Below are positions 55,186 to 63,580 of a stretch of 64,000 bases of DNA, piece after piece. Below the pieces are notes generated by a model. That model was given only the letters and a program-made list of their open reading frames with translations. It was not told the DNA's origin and searched no databases. This DNA comes from Mycobacterium lentiflavum (GTDB lineage: Bacteria > Actinomycetota > Actinomycetes > Mycobacteriales > Mycobacteriaceae): NCBI RefSeq assembly GCF_022374895.2, contig NZ_CP092423.2:5208001-5272000 (forward strand), given 5' to 3'. A program made the position numbers and the translations under genes. Numbering within the stretch: the first letter of the stretch is position 1; each line of letters starts with the position of its first letter.

Positions 55186-56042
55186 TACGACTCTTTCTCT
55201 GTGTGCGGTACCCCAAGGCCGGCGGCCAGGCGCTGATACGCCAGTTGAGCAAGCGGCAGGTCAACCGATACGGCCCCGCCCAGGGCGAGCGCCAGGCTCA
55301 GATCCTTCTCACCGAGCCCGCGGGTGTGCAGGAAAGGCTCATACAGAAAGTTGCCCGGCTCAAGGTCTTTCATGTCTTCGCGCACCATGATCGCGCCCGG
55401 CCCGCTGGTGAGCGCGTCGGTGTGGCGCACCACCCGGCCCAGTGCCTGCAGATCCAGGCCTGCCGCCTCGGCGAGTTTCATCGCCTCGCACGCCGCAGCG
55501 TACGAGGTGAACGTCAACATGTTGCGCGCCAGCTTCATTCGGGTGCCCGCACCGGGCTCGCCGGCATGGATGACCATCGCGGCCCAGTGCTTGAAGGCCG
55601 GCTTGATCCGCTCGTACACCTCGCGCTCGGCGCCCACCATCGTGGCGAGTTCGCCCTTGGCCGCCGCGGCGGCCCCACCGCTGACGGGCGCGTCGACAAC
55701 ATGGATGCCTTGCGGTTTGAGTTCGGCCGCGAGCTCGACCGCGGTGGTGTCGCTGATCGTCGAGTGGATCGCAATGACGGTGCCCGGCTTGGCGTGTGCG
55801 GCCAACTCCGCGACGACCTCGCGCACCTGGGCGTCGTTGAGCACGGTGATGTGGACGATGTCGGCGGCCGCAATGTCGGCGACGCTGTCGGCAATGCCGG
55901 CGCCCTTTTCGGCCAGCGGCGTCATCGCCTCGGTGCGAATGTCGTAAACCGTTACCCCGCCCGGCCATTCGGTCATCTTCGTGGCCATCGGGGCACCCAT
56001 ATTACCCAACCCGATGTACCCGAGCTTGAGGTCTTCAGTCAT
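55185..56042 (-). CDS. 3-hydroxyisobutyrate dehydrogenase-family NAD(P) oxidoreductase
   Basis: A 285-residue beta-hydroxyacid dehydrogenase like Rv0770. NAD motif GYIGLGNMGAPMATKM, substrate loop DAPVSGGAAAAAKGELA (DxPVSGG), catalytic Lys in GAGTRMKLARNML and a C-terminal EKDLSLALALG segment are all present. It should oxidise a small beta-hydroxyacid. It belongs to a minus-strand unit running aldehyde dehydrogenase, SDR, this gene, CMD-like gene. Confidence 0.92.
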   Translation of the reverse strand: MTEDLKLGYIGLGNMGAPMATKMTEWPGGVTVYDIRTEAMTPLAEKGAGIADSVADIAAADIVHITVLNDAQVREVVAELAAHAKPGTVIAIHSTISDTTAVELAAELKPQGIHVVDAPVSGGAAAAAKGELATMVGAEREVYERIKPAFKHWAAMVIHAGEPGAGTRMKLARNMLTFTSYAAACEAMKLAEAAGLDLQALGRVVRHTDALTSGPGAIMVREDMKDLEPGNFLYEPFLHTRGLGEKDLSLALALGGAVSVDLPLAQLAYQRLAAGLGVPHTEKES

Positions 56043-56085
56043 GCGCCGCTCCTCTCATCGCATCGCTTCGCATCGTCGCCGGCGG

Positions 56086-56835
56086 CTATGACCGGAAGAT
56101 CTGTCCGCCGTCGACGTTGAAGATCTGCCCGGTGATCCAGGACGCCTCATCCGACAGTAAGAACAGGCACATGCCGACGAGGTCTTCCGGCTGTCCCATG
56201 CGCGACAGGGGAATTCCCTTGACGATGTCGGCAACCATCTCCTGCGGCGTTGTGGACCGGTTGGCCTCGGTATCGATCGGGCCCGGCGCGATGGCGTTGA
56301 TCCGAATATTCTGACCCCCCAGTTCGGTGGCCAGCTGCTGGGTGAGCCCATTGATTCCGACCTTGGCCAACCCGTAGAAGTTCGAATACAGCCAGGCTGC
56401 CGTGGACGACTGGTTGACGATTGCTCCGCCGCCGCGTTTGGCCATCTTCTTGTACACCGCGCGGGTGCACCACAGCGCACCGTCGAGGTTCACGCTCATG
56501 AACTTCTTGTAGTACTCGGGGTCGACGGTGATCAAGAAGTCGAGCTTCATGCCGCCGAAGATCGCTGCGTTGTTCACCAGGTAGTCGATGCCGCCGAATT
56601 CGGCCAGCGTGCGGTCGGCCATCTCCTTGGCCGACGCCAGATCCGACACATCGACAGGCAGGGCCAACGCGGTACCGCCCTCGCCCTTGATTCCATCGGC
56701 CACCTTCTCGGCACCCTGCAGATTGATATCCGCAACGACCACGGCCGCTCCCTCACGGGCCAGCGCCTCGACGTATGCCTGGCCGATGCCGCCGCCCGAT
56801 CCGGTGACGATGGCGACCTTGTTTTCAAATCTCAT
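56086..56835 (-). CDS. Short-chain dehydrogenase/reductase
   Basis: A 249-residue classical SDR like Rv0769. NAD(P)-binding TGSGGGIGQAYVEALAREG, structural NNAAIFGG, catalytic Ser in NQSSTAAW, and the YxxxK motif as FYGLAKVG are visible; the C-terminal GQIFNVDGGQIFRS is typical. ATG 56835 is preferred because MRFENKVAIVTG is the family start; the frame extends upstream into an overlapping region. Probably part of the transcript with the aldehyde dehydrogenase. Confidence 0.92.
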   Translation of the reverse strand: MRFENKVAIVTGSGGGIGQAYVEALAREGAAVVVADINLQGAEKVADGIKGEGGTALALPVDVSDLASAKEMADRTLAEFGGIDYLVNNAAIFGGMKLDFLITVDPEYYKKFMSVNLDGALWCTRAVYKKMAKRGGGAIVNQSSTAAWLYSNFYGLAKVGINGLTQQLATELGGQNIRINAIAPGPIDTEANRSTTPQEMVADIVKGIPLSRMGQPEDLVGMCLFLLSDEASWITGQIFNVDGGQIFRS

Positions 56836-56854
56836 GTCCCGCAAGCTCCTCCGG

Positions 56855-58321
56855 TTAAACCGCTGTCGCAATGGTCTTGGTTTCCAAGTACTCCTCGAAC
56901 CCGGCCAGACCCATCTCGCGGCCGTTTCCGGATTGCTTGTACCCACCGAACGGCGCATCGGCCGAATACCACACGCCGCCATTGACATTGATGGTTCCGG
57001 CGCGCACCCGCGCGGCGGCCCGGGCGGCCCGCTCCGGGTCGGCGCCGAAGACCGTGCCCGACAACCCGTACGCCGAGTCGTTGGCGATGCGCACGGCGTC
57101 GTCGTCGCCGTCGTGCGGGATCACCGTCAGGACCGGCCCGAAGATCTCCTCGCGTGCGACGCGTGCGTCGTTGCCCAGACCGGCGATCAGGGTCGGCTCG
57201 ATGAAGAAACCGACCTCGCGGTCGGCCGGCCGGCCGCCGCCGCAGGCGAACGTCCCGCCCTCGGCGATCGCCGAGTCGAGGTAGCCCTGGATCCGATCAC
57301 GCTGGCACGCGGAAATCACTGGGCCGCAGATGGTTGCGGGGTCGGTGGGGTCGCCGGCCTTGATGCCGCCCATCGTCGCGGCCGCAATGGAGACGGCCTC
57401 GTCGTACTTGGTCCGCGGTACCACTAGCCGGGTGGTGATCGCGCAGCCCTGCCCGGCGTGCATGCACACCGAGAAACCCGCCACGCCCACCGCGCCGGCC
57501 AGATCGGCGTCGTCGAGCACGATGAACGCCGACTTGCCGCCCAGCTCGAGGAAGACCTTCTTGATCGTCGCGGCGCCGTCGGCCATCACGGCGCGGCCGG
57601 TGGCCGTCGATCCGGTGAATGAAACCATGTCCACCCGAGGGTCTTTGGACAACATCGCGCCCACACTGTGGTCGCTGGAGGTGACGATGTTGATCACACC
57701 CGCAGGAAAGTCGGTGTGCTCGGCGATCAGCTCGCCCAGCACGGCGGCACACCAGGGAGTGTCAGGAGCCGGTTTCAGGACGACGGTGTTGCCGGCCGCC
57801 AGGGCCGGCCCGATCTTGGCGAGGTTGATCTGGTGCGGAAAGTTCCACGGCGTGATGGCACCGACGACACCGACGGCCTCACGGGCGATGGTGCGCCGGG
57901 TAGGGATACCCATCGGCTTGGCCTCGCCGAGATCCTGGTTGTACTCGTAGGATTCGGCGGTATCGGCCGCGAACGCCAGGTCGTTGACCGGGACTTCGAG
58001 CTGAGCGATCCCGGTGAGCATCCGCGGCGCGCCGACCTCCGCGATGGTCATATCGCGCAGCTCTTCGAGATGCTGCTGCATCGCCTCGCGCAGCTGACGC
58101 ACACACCGCACGCGCAGTTCAGTGTTGCGCGACCAGTCCGTCTCGTCGAAGGCGCGGCGCGCGGCATCGATCGCTCGGCTCATGTCGTCGGCGTCGGCGT
58201 CGGCCGCGACTCCGAGCACTTCCTCCGTGGCCGGATTGATCGTCGGGAAGGTACCGGCGCCGCCGGGGGACATCTTGCCGTCGATGAAGAGTTCACTCAC
58301 GCCGTCGGCCAACAAGGCCAT
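56855..58321 (-). CDS. aldA: NAD-dependent aldehyde dehydrogenase
   Basis: A 488-residue ALDH like Rv0768. N-terminal FIDGKMSPGGAGTFPTINPATEEV; catalytic Glu in FLELGGKSAFIVLDDADL and nucleophile Cys in MHAGQGCAITTRL are in place; VSFTGSTATGRAV is the NAD loop. It oxidises aldehydes to acids. ATG 58321 is preferred because MALLADGVSEL matches the family start. Divergent from a TetR gene; TGTCCGATA-type operators lie between them. Confidence 0.93.
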   Translation of the reverse strand: MALLADGVSELFIDGKMSPGGAGTFPTINPATEEVLGVAADADADDMSRAIDAARRAFDETDWSRNTELRVRCVRQLREAMQQHLEELRDMTIAEVGAPRMLTGIAQLEVPVNDLAFAADTAESYEYNQDLGEAKPMGIPTRRTIAREAVGVVGAITPWNFPHQINLAKIGPALAAGNTVVLKPAPDTPWCAAVLGELIAEHTDFPAGVINIVTSSDHSVGAMLSKDPRVDMVSFTGSTATGRAVMADGAATIKKVFLELGGKSAFIVLDDADLAGAVGVAGFSVCMHAGQGCAITTRLVVPRTKYDEAVSIAAATMGGIKAGDPTDPATICGPVISACQRDRIQGYLDSAIAEGGTFACGGGRPADREVGFFIEPTLIAGLGNDARVAREEIFGPVLTVIPHDGDDDAVRIANDSAYGLSGTVFGADPERAARAAARVRAGTINVNGGVWYSADAPFGGYKQSGNGREMGLAGFEEYLETKTIATAV

Positions 58322-58380
58322 CTCTCGCTCCCGTCTATGGGTGGCAACTCCAAGGGGCGAAATCGATCCGCCATTTGAAT

Positions 58381-58395
58381 GGACAGTTGTCCGAT
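58381..58395. promoter_or_regulatory. TetR operator site near aldA (GGACA-N2-TGTCCGATA)
   Basis: GGACAGTTGTCC is a perfect GGACA/TGTCC inverted repeat, continued by GATA. The TGTCCGATA unit recurs next to the TetR start at 58525, so both promoters probably answer to one regulator. Confidence 0.65.
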
Positions 58396-58524
58396 AATCT
58401 CCCATCGCACCATAGCCTTCGGGCCATCCATGGTGCAAGAGCCGATCTCGAAACCGGCGTCACTCGCGGCATAACAGGTCATTAAGCAGCATATTTGATC
58501 GGCAGTCTTGCTTCGCGCACCTTG

Positions 58525-58550
58525 TGTCCGATAGCTTGGACATGTGTCCA
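58525..58550. promoter_or_regulatory. TetR operator overlapping the start codon (58525-58550)
   Basis: TGTCCGATA (58525-58533) precedes TGGACATGTGTCCA (58537-58550), a perfect inverted repeat TGGACA/TGTCCA. The GTG start (58544) is inside it, and TAGCTT (58532-58537) is a possible leaderless -10. The arrangement suggests direct autoregulation. Confidence 0.7.
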
Positions 58551-59179
58551 GCGATGCCCTGGCTACGGTCACAGCCCAGACCGAGCAATCAACCGGCCAG
58601 GCGCCGCGCAATCGCCGCCAAGAGGAGACCTTCCGCAAGGTGCTTGCGGCCGGCATCGAAACCCTGCGCGAGAAGTCGTACGCGGACCTGACGGTGCGCG
58701 CCGTCGCGGCCCGGGCCAAGGTCGCTCCGGCCACTGCTTACACCTACTTCTCGTCGAAGAACCACTTGATCGCCGAGGTGTATCTGGACCTGGTGCAACA
58801 GGTTCCGTTCTTCACCGATGTCAACGACCCGATGCCGGTTCGGGTGGACAAGGTGTTGCGCCACCTGGCGTTGGTGGTTGCCGACGAACCCGAGGTGGGC
58901 GCGGCGTGCACCATCGCGCTGCTCGGTGGGGGCGCCGATCCCGCGGTGGGCGCCGCGCGCGACCGCATCGGTGCCGAGATCCACCGTCGCATTGCGACGG
59001 CCATCGGGCCCGGCGCCGACGCCAGCACGGTGTCCGCGCTCGAGATGACGTTCTTCGGCGCATTGGTACAAGCCGCCAGTGGCCAGTTCACCTATCACCA
59101 GATCGCCGACCGGTTGGCCTATGTAGTCAGTCTGATCCTGCCCGGCACCGGGGAGACGAGCCAGGAGACAAGGACTTAA
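58544..59179 (+). CDS. TetR-family regulator
   Basis: A 211-residue TetR protein like Rv0767c. HTH: RKVLAAGIETLREKSYADLTV then VAARAKVAPATAYTYFSSK; the helical C-terminal domain has ALLGGGADPAVGAARDR. GTG start lies within an operator-like repeat. Its stop is immediately followed by the CYP123-like ATG, so the regulator heads the P450/SDR/CYP51 transcript and likely controls it along with divergent aldA. Confidence 0.92.
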   Translation: MSSDALATVTAQTEQSTGQAPRNRRQEETFRKVLAAGIETLREKSYADLTVRAVAARAKVAPATAYTYFSSKNHLIAEVYLDLVQQVPFFTDVNDPMPVRVDKVLRHLALVVADEPEVGAACTIALLGGGADPAVGAARDRIGAEIHRRIATAIGPGADASTVSALEMTFFGALVQAASGQFTYHQIADRLAYVVSLILPGTGETSQETRT

Positions 59180-60412
59180 ATGACGATCCATGTTGGAGAC
59201 CACGAGTTGGTCCTCGATCCCTACGACTACGACTTCCACGAAGATCCATATCCGTACTACAAGCGGCTGCGCGACGAAGCGCCGCTGTACCGCAACGAGG
59301 AACTGAAGTTCTGGGCGCTGTCGCGGCATCAGGATGTATTACAGGGATTCCGCAACAGCACAACGCTTTCCAACAAGTACGGCGTCTCGCTGGACCCGGC
59401 CTCGCGCGGCCCGCATGCCAGCAAGACGATGAGCTTCCTCGCGATGGACGATCCCGCCCACCTACGGCTGCGCACGCTGGTGTCGAAGGGCTTCACGCCG
59501 CGCCGCATTCGCGAGCTCGAACCGCGGGTCACCGAGATCGCGGTCAAGCACCTCGACACGATGCTGGAGGCGGCGGGGTCTTCCGCATCCGGTGGCGCCA
59601 CTGTGGATTTCGTCGACGAGTTCGCGGGCAAGCTGCCGATGGATGTGATCTCCGAGCTGATGGGCGTACCCGAGGCCGACCGCGTGCAGGTCCGGGCCTG
59701 GGCCGACGGCGTGATGCACCGCGACGAGGGCGTCACCGACGTGCCGCCCGAGGCCGTCGAGGCGTCGATCAACCTGATCGTCTACTACCAGCAGATGGTC
59801 GCCGAGCGGCGCACCAAGCCGACCGACGATCTGACCACCGCGCTGCTGGAAGCAGAGATCGACGGCGACCGGCTGACCGACGACGAAGTGCTCGGTTTCA
59901 TGTTCCTGATGGTGATCGCCGGAAATGAGACCACCACCAAATTGCTTGCCAACGCTGCGTTTTGGGGACACAAGAACCCCGACCAGCTGGCCGGAGTCTA
60001 CGACGACGCCGAACTGGTGACACCGTGGGTCGAGGAGACTCTGCGCTACGACACGTCCAGCCAGATCCTCGCCCGCACCGTGGCCGGCGAGCTCACCCTC
60101 TACGACACCACGATCCCCGAGGGGGACGTCGTGCTGCTGCTGCCCGGTTCCGCCCATCGCGACGAGCGGGTGTTCGATAACCCGGACGATTACCTGATCG
60201 GACGTGAAATCGGCTCCAAGCTCATGAGTTTCGGTAGCGGCGCGCACTTCTGCCTGGGAGCCCACCTGGCCAGGATGGAAGCACGCGTAGCGCTCACCGA
60301 GTTGTTCAAGCGAATCCGCGGATATCAAGTCGACGAGGCCAACGCCGTCCGCGTCCACTCCAGCAATGTCCGCGGATTCGCTCACCTACCCATCACCGTG
60401 GAGACCCGCTGA
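59180..60412 (+). CDS. cyp123: Cytochrome P450, CYP123-like
   Basis: A 410-residue P450 matching Rv0766c. Heme ligand C358 in FGSGAHFCLGAHLAR; I-helix FLMVIAGNETTTKLLANAA; K-helix ExxR in WVEETLRYD. Substrate unknown. Start codon abuts the TetR stop (TAAATG) and the end overlaps the SDR start (TGATG), so it is translationally tied to both neighbours. The nearby ferredoxin is a plausible electron donor. Confidence 0.93.
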   Translation: MTIHVGDHELVLDPYDYDFHEDPYPYYKRLRDEAPLYRNEELKFWALSRHQDVLQGFRNSTTLSNKYGVSLDPASRGPHASKTMSFLAMDDPAHLRLRTLVSKGFTPRRIRELEPRVTEIAVKHLDTMLEAAGSSASGGATVDFVDEFAGKLPMDVISELMGVPEADRVQVRAWADGVMHRDEGVTDVPPEAVEASINLIVYYQQMVAERRTKPTDDLTTALLEAEIDGDRLTDDEVLGFMFLMVIAGNETTTKLLANAAFWGHKNPDQLAGVYDDAELVTPWVEETLRYDTSSQILARTVAGELTLYDTTIPEGDVVLLLPGSAHRDERVFDNPDDYLIGREIGSKLMSFGSGAHFCLGAHLARMEARVALTELFKRIRGYQVDEANAVRVHSSNVRGFAHLPITVETR

Positions 60413-61236
60413 TGCCTCGCTTTGCCCCCCTTCCCGAACGTCGGCCGGTGATCGTGGCCGGCGCTTCCTCCGGTATCGGAGAGGCCACCGCGATCGAACT
60501 CGCCGCGCACGGCTTCCCGGTCGCTTTGGGCGCCCGCCGCGTCGAGAAGCTCGACGACATCGTCGGCAAGATCAATGCCGATGGTGGCGAGGCGGTCGGA
60601 TTCCACCTCGATGTCACCGACCCGAACTCGGTGAAAACCTTTGTCGCACAGTCTGTCGATGCGCTCGGCGACATCGAGGTGCTGGTCGCCGGCGCGGGTG
60701 ACACCTACTTCGGCAAGCTCGCGGAGATCGCAGGCGACGAGTTCGAGTCGCAGCTGCAGATCCACCTCGTCGGCGCCTTCCGGTTGGCCTCAGCGGTGCT
60801 GCCGGGCATGCTCGAACGGCAGCGCGGCGATCTCATCTTCGTGGGTTCCGATGTGGCGCTGCGTCAGCGACCGCACATGGGCGCCTACGGCGCGGCCAAG
60901 GCCGCACTCGTCGCCATGGTCACCAATTTCCAGATGGAGCTGGAGGGCACCGGTGTGCGGGCCTCGATCGTGCATCCGGGCCCGACCAAGACGTCGATGG
61001 GCTGGAGCCTCCCGGCCGACAAGATCGGCCCCGCGCTGGAGGACTGGGCCAAGTGGGGTCAGGCCCGCCACGACTACTTCCTGCGCGCGGCAGACCTCGG
61101 ACGCGCCATCACGTTCGTCGCCGAGACACCGCGTGGTGGATTCATCGCAAGCATGGAGCTTCAGCCCGAAGCCCCGCTGGCCGACAACATCGACCGACAG
61201 AAACTCGCACTCGGCGACGAGGGGATGCCGTCATGA
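60412..61236 (+). CDS. Short-chain dehydrogenase in the CYP51 operon
   Basis: A 274-residue SDR like Rv0765c. NAD(P) motif VAGASSGIGEATAIELA, catalytic Ser in FVGSDVALRQ and YxxxK as YGAAKAALVAM. Extended C-terminus after SMGWSLPADKIGPAL. ATG overlaps the upstream stop. Being inside the CYP123/CYP51 unit, a sterol or other hydroxyl oxidation is plausible; there is no direct evidence. A short ATGA-coupled frame follows. Confidence 0.92.
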   Translation: MPRFAPLPERRPVIVAGASSGIGEATAIELAAHGFPVALGARRVEKLDDIVGKINADGGEAVGFHLDVTDPNSVKTFVAQSVDALGDIEVLVAGAGDTYFGKLAEIAGDEFESQLQIHLVGAFRLASAVLPGMLERQRGDLIFVGSDVALRQRPHMGAYGAAKAALVAMVTNFQMELEGTGVRASIVHPGPTKTSMGWSLPADKIGPALEDWAKWGQARHDYFLRAADLGRAITFVAETPRGGFIASMELQPEAPLADNIDRQKLALGDEGMPS

Positions 61237-61286
61237 CTTCGCGATACGACGATGCGGCGCGCGCCACGCGCGCCGGTGAGGAGTGA
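61233..61286 (+). CDS. 17-residue coupled reading frame ahead of cyp51
   Basis: ATG 61233 overlaps the SDR stop (ATGA) and the frame MTSRYDDAARATRAGEE ends at TGA 61284-61286, 4 nt before the cyp51 ATG. Its last codons contain GGTGAGGAG, the cyp51 ribosome-binding site. It may be a translated leader that brings ribosomes to cyp51, or only chance. Below normal gene-finder limits. Confidence 0.3.
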   Translation: MTSRYDDAARATRAGEE

Positions 61287-61290
61287 GCAT

Positions 61291-62643
61291 ATGACCACAG
61301 CCATCGTGCCACGGGTTTCCGGCGGCGAAGAAGAGCACGGCCATCTTGAGGAATTCCGCACCGACCCAATCGGTTTGATGAAACGCGTCCGCGAGGAGTG
61401 CGGTGACGTCGGCTGGTTCCAGCTGGTCGACAAGCACGTGATCCTGCTGTCCGGTGCGAACGCGAACGAGTTCTTCTTCCGGTCCGCCGACGAGGATCTC
61501 GACCAGGCCGAGGCCTACCCGTTCATGACGCCGATCTTCGGCAAGGGCGTGGTGTTCGACGCCAGCCCGGAGCGGCGCAAGGAGATGCTGCACAACTCCG
61601 CGCTGCGCGGCGAGCAGATGAAGGGGCACGCCGCCACGATCGAGGGCGAAGTCAAGAAGATGATCGCCAACTGGGGACCCGAGGGCGAGATCGAGCTGCT
61701 CGACTTCTTCGCCGAACTGACCATCTACACCTCGACCGCCTGCCTGATCGGGCTGAAGTTCCGCGAGCAGCTCGACCACCGGTTCGCCGAGTACTACCAC
61801 CAGCTGGAGCGCGGCACCGATCCGCTGTGCTACGTCGACCCGTACCTGCCGATCGAGAGCTTCAAGCTACGCGATGAGGCGCGGGTGAAACTCGTTGCAC
61901 TGGTTCAGGAAATCATGGATCAGCGGATCGCGAACCCGCCCAGGGACAAAAGTGACCGCGACATGCTCGACGTGCTGGTGTCGATCCGCGACGATGAGGG
62001 TAACCTGCGCTTCTCGGCCGACGAGGTCACCGGGATGTTCATCTCGCTGATGTTCGCCGGGCACCACACCAGCTCGGGAACCTCGGCGTGGACCTTGATC
62101 GAGCTGATCCGCCATCCCGACGCCTACGCCGAGGTGCTGACCGAGCTCGACGAGCTGTACGCCGACGGCCAGGAAGTGAGTTTCCATGCGCTGCGGTCGA
62201 TTCCGAAGCTGGATAATGTGGTCAAGGAGACCCTGCGGCTGCACCCGCCGCTGATCATCCTGATGCGGGTGGCGCAAGGCGAGTTCGAGGTCGAAGGGTT
62301 CCCGATCCACAAGGGCGACTTCGTCGCCGCGTCCCCCGCGATCAGCAACCGGATTCCCGAAGACTTCCCCGATCCGGACGCGTTCAAGCCCGACCGCTAC
62401 AACAAGCCGGAGCAGGCCGACATCGTCAACCGGTGGACGTGGATTCCGTTCGGCGCCGGGCGGCACCGCTGCGTGGGCGCGGCGTTCGCACAGATGCAGA
62501 TCAAGGCGATCTTCTCGGTCCTGTTGCGCGAGTACGAGTTTGAGATGGCACAGCCGGCCGACAGCTACCACAACGACCACTCCAAGATGGTCGTTCAATT
62601 GGCCCGGCCCGCCAAGGCCCGCTACCGCAAGCGCACCGCCTAG
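61291..62643 (+). CDS. cyp51: Sterol 14-alpha-demethylase CYP51
   Basis: A 450-residue P450, very close to Rv0764c. It starts TTAIVPRVSGGEEEHGHLEEF; heme ligand C394 in FGAGRHRCVGAAFAQMQIK; ExxR as VKETLRLHPP; I-helix MFAGHHTSSGTSAW with the GHHTSSGT threonine typical of CYP51. It removes the 14-alpha methyl of sterols and is an azole target. GAGGAG precedes the ATG at 61291. The ferredoxin follows 9 bp later. Confidence 0.98.
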   Translation: MTTAIVPRVSGGEEEHGHLEEFRTDPIGLMKRVREECGDVGWFQLVDKHVILLSGANANEFFFRSADEDLDQAEAYPFMTPIFGKGVVFDASPERRKEMLHNSALRGEQMKGHAATIEGEVKKMIANWGPEGEIELLDFFAELTIYTSTACLIGLKFREQLDHRFAEYYHQLERGTDPLCYVDPYLPIESFKLRDEARVKLVALVQEIMDQRIANPPRDKSDRDMLDVLVSIRDDEGNLRFSADEVTGMFISLMFAGHHTSSGTSAWTLIELIRHPDAYAEVLTELDELYADGQEVSFHALRSIPKLDNVVKETLRLHPPLIILMRVAQGEFEVEGFPIHKGDFVAASPAISNRIPEDFPDPDAFKPDRYNKPEQADIVNRWTWIPFGAGRHRCVGAAFAQMQIKAIFSVLLREYEFEMAQPADSYHNDHSKMVVQLARPAKARYRKRTA

Positions 62644-62859
<216 letters not shown>

Positions 62860-62862
62860 TCC

Positions 62863-63417
62863 ATGACATCACAAGCGTCACACTCGCGCGCAGATCTTGA
62901 GGCATGGGTCGAGCGCTGGCTGCAGACCAACAAGGACTGCGAAAAGGCCGGCGACTGGAAGCCATTGGCCGACTTCTACACCAAGGACGCGACCTACGGC
63001 TGGAACATCGGCCCGAAGGAAGACGTGATGTGCGTGGGCGTGGACGAGATCCGCGATGTCGCACTCGGCCTGGAGATGGAGGGCCTGGAGAACTGGGTTT
63101 ATGAGTACCAGAAGGTGCTCATCGACGAGAAGCAGGGCGAGATCGTCGGCTTCTGGAAGCAGATCGTGAACAAGACCGATGGCACCCGCGACGAGATCTA
63201 CGGCATCGGCGGCAGCTGGTTCCGCCTGAACGCCGAGGGGCTTATCGAGTGGCAGCGTGACTTCTTCGACTTCGGTCACGTCGCGTACATGTTCGGCAAG
63301 CTGATCGAATCAGGCGACCTGAGCGAAGGGATGCAAAAGCGCATCGAGCGCAGCATCGCCGGAGAGAAGCTGCCCGGCTACTACCCGCTGGGCCAGGCTC
63401 CCGTTCCCATCTGGTGA
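62863..63417 (+). CDS. NTF2-like (SnoaL/ketosteroid-isomerase-fold) protein
   Basis: A 184-residue protein in the position of Rv0762c. N-terminal LEAWVERWLQTNKDCEKAGDWKPLADFYTKDATYGWN and a later IVGFWKQIVNK, GGSWFRLNAEGLIEWQRDFFDF carry the NTF2 fold with several conserved Trp residues. It may bind sterol-like or acyl substrates; no reaction is established. It starts 3 bp after the ferredoxin stop, completing the CYP51 unit. Confidence 0.85.
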   Translation: MTSQASHSRADLEAWVERWLQTNKDCEKAGDWKPLADFYTKDATYGWNIGPKEDVMCVGVDEIRDVALGLEMEGLENWVYEYQKVLIDEKQGEIVGFWKQIVNKTDGTRDEIYGIGGSWFRLNAEGLIEWQRDFFDFGHVAYMFGKLIESGDLSEGMQKRIERSIAGEKLPGYYPLGQAPVPIW

Positions 63418-63496
63418 CTGGACCAATCGCGCCGACCGGTTGGTGGTCCCCCGCTTGTTTACAGCCCGGTGATGCACGTCATAATGGTCTGTGAAT

Positions 63497-63510
63497 GAGA
63501 ACACGTTCTA
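63497..63510. promoter_or_regulatory. KstR-like operator upstream of adhB
   Basis: GAGAACACGTTCTA matches the KstR consensus TAGAACnnGTTCTA at all but the first base (AGAAC-N2-GTTCT core). KstR represses sterol-catabolism genes in mycobacteria; the site lies 71 bp before the AdhB ATG. Confidence 0.7.
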
Positions 63511-63580
63511 AATTGCCATCCGGCCGCGGCCGGCCCCTTTCACCGGCACTCGGGTCAGGGCACGTTAGTGGAGGTCCTTC

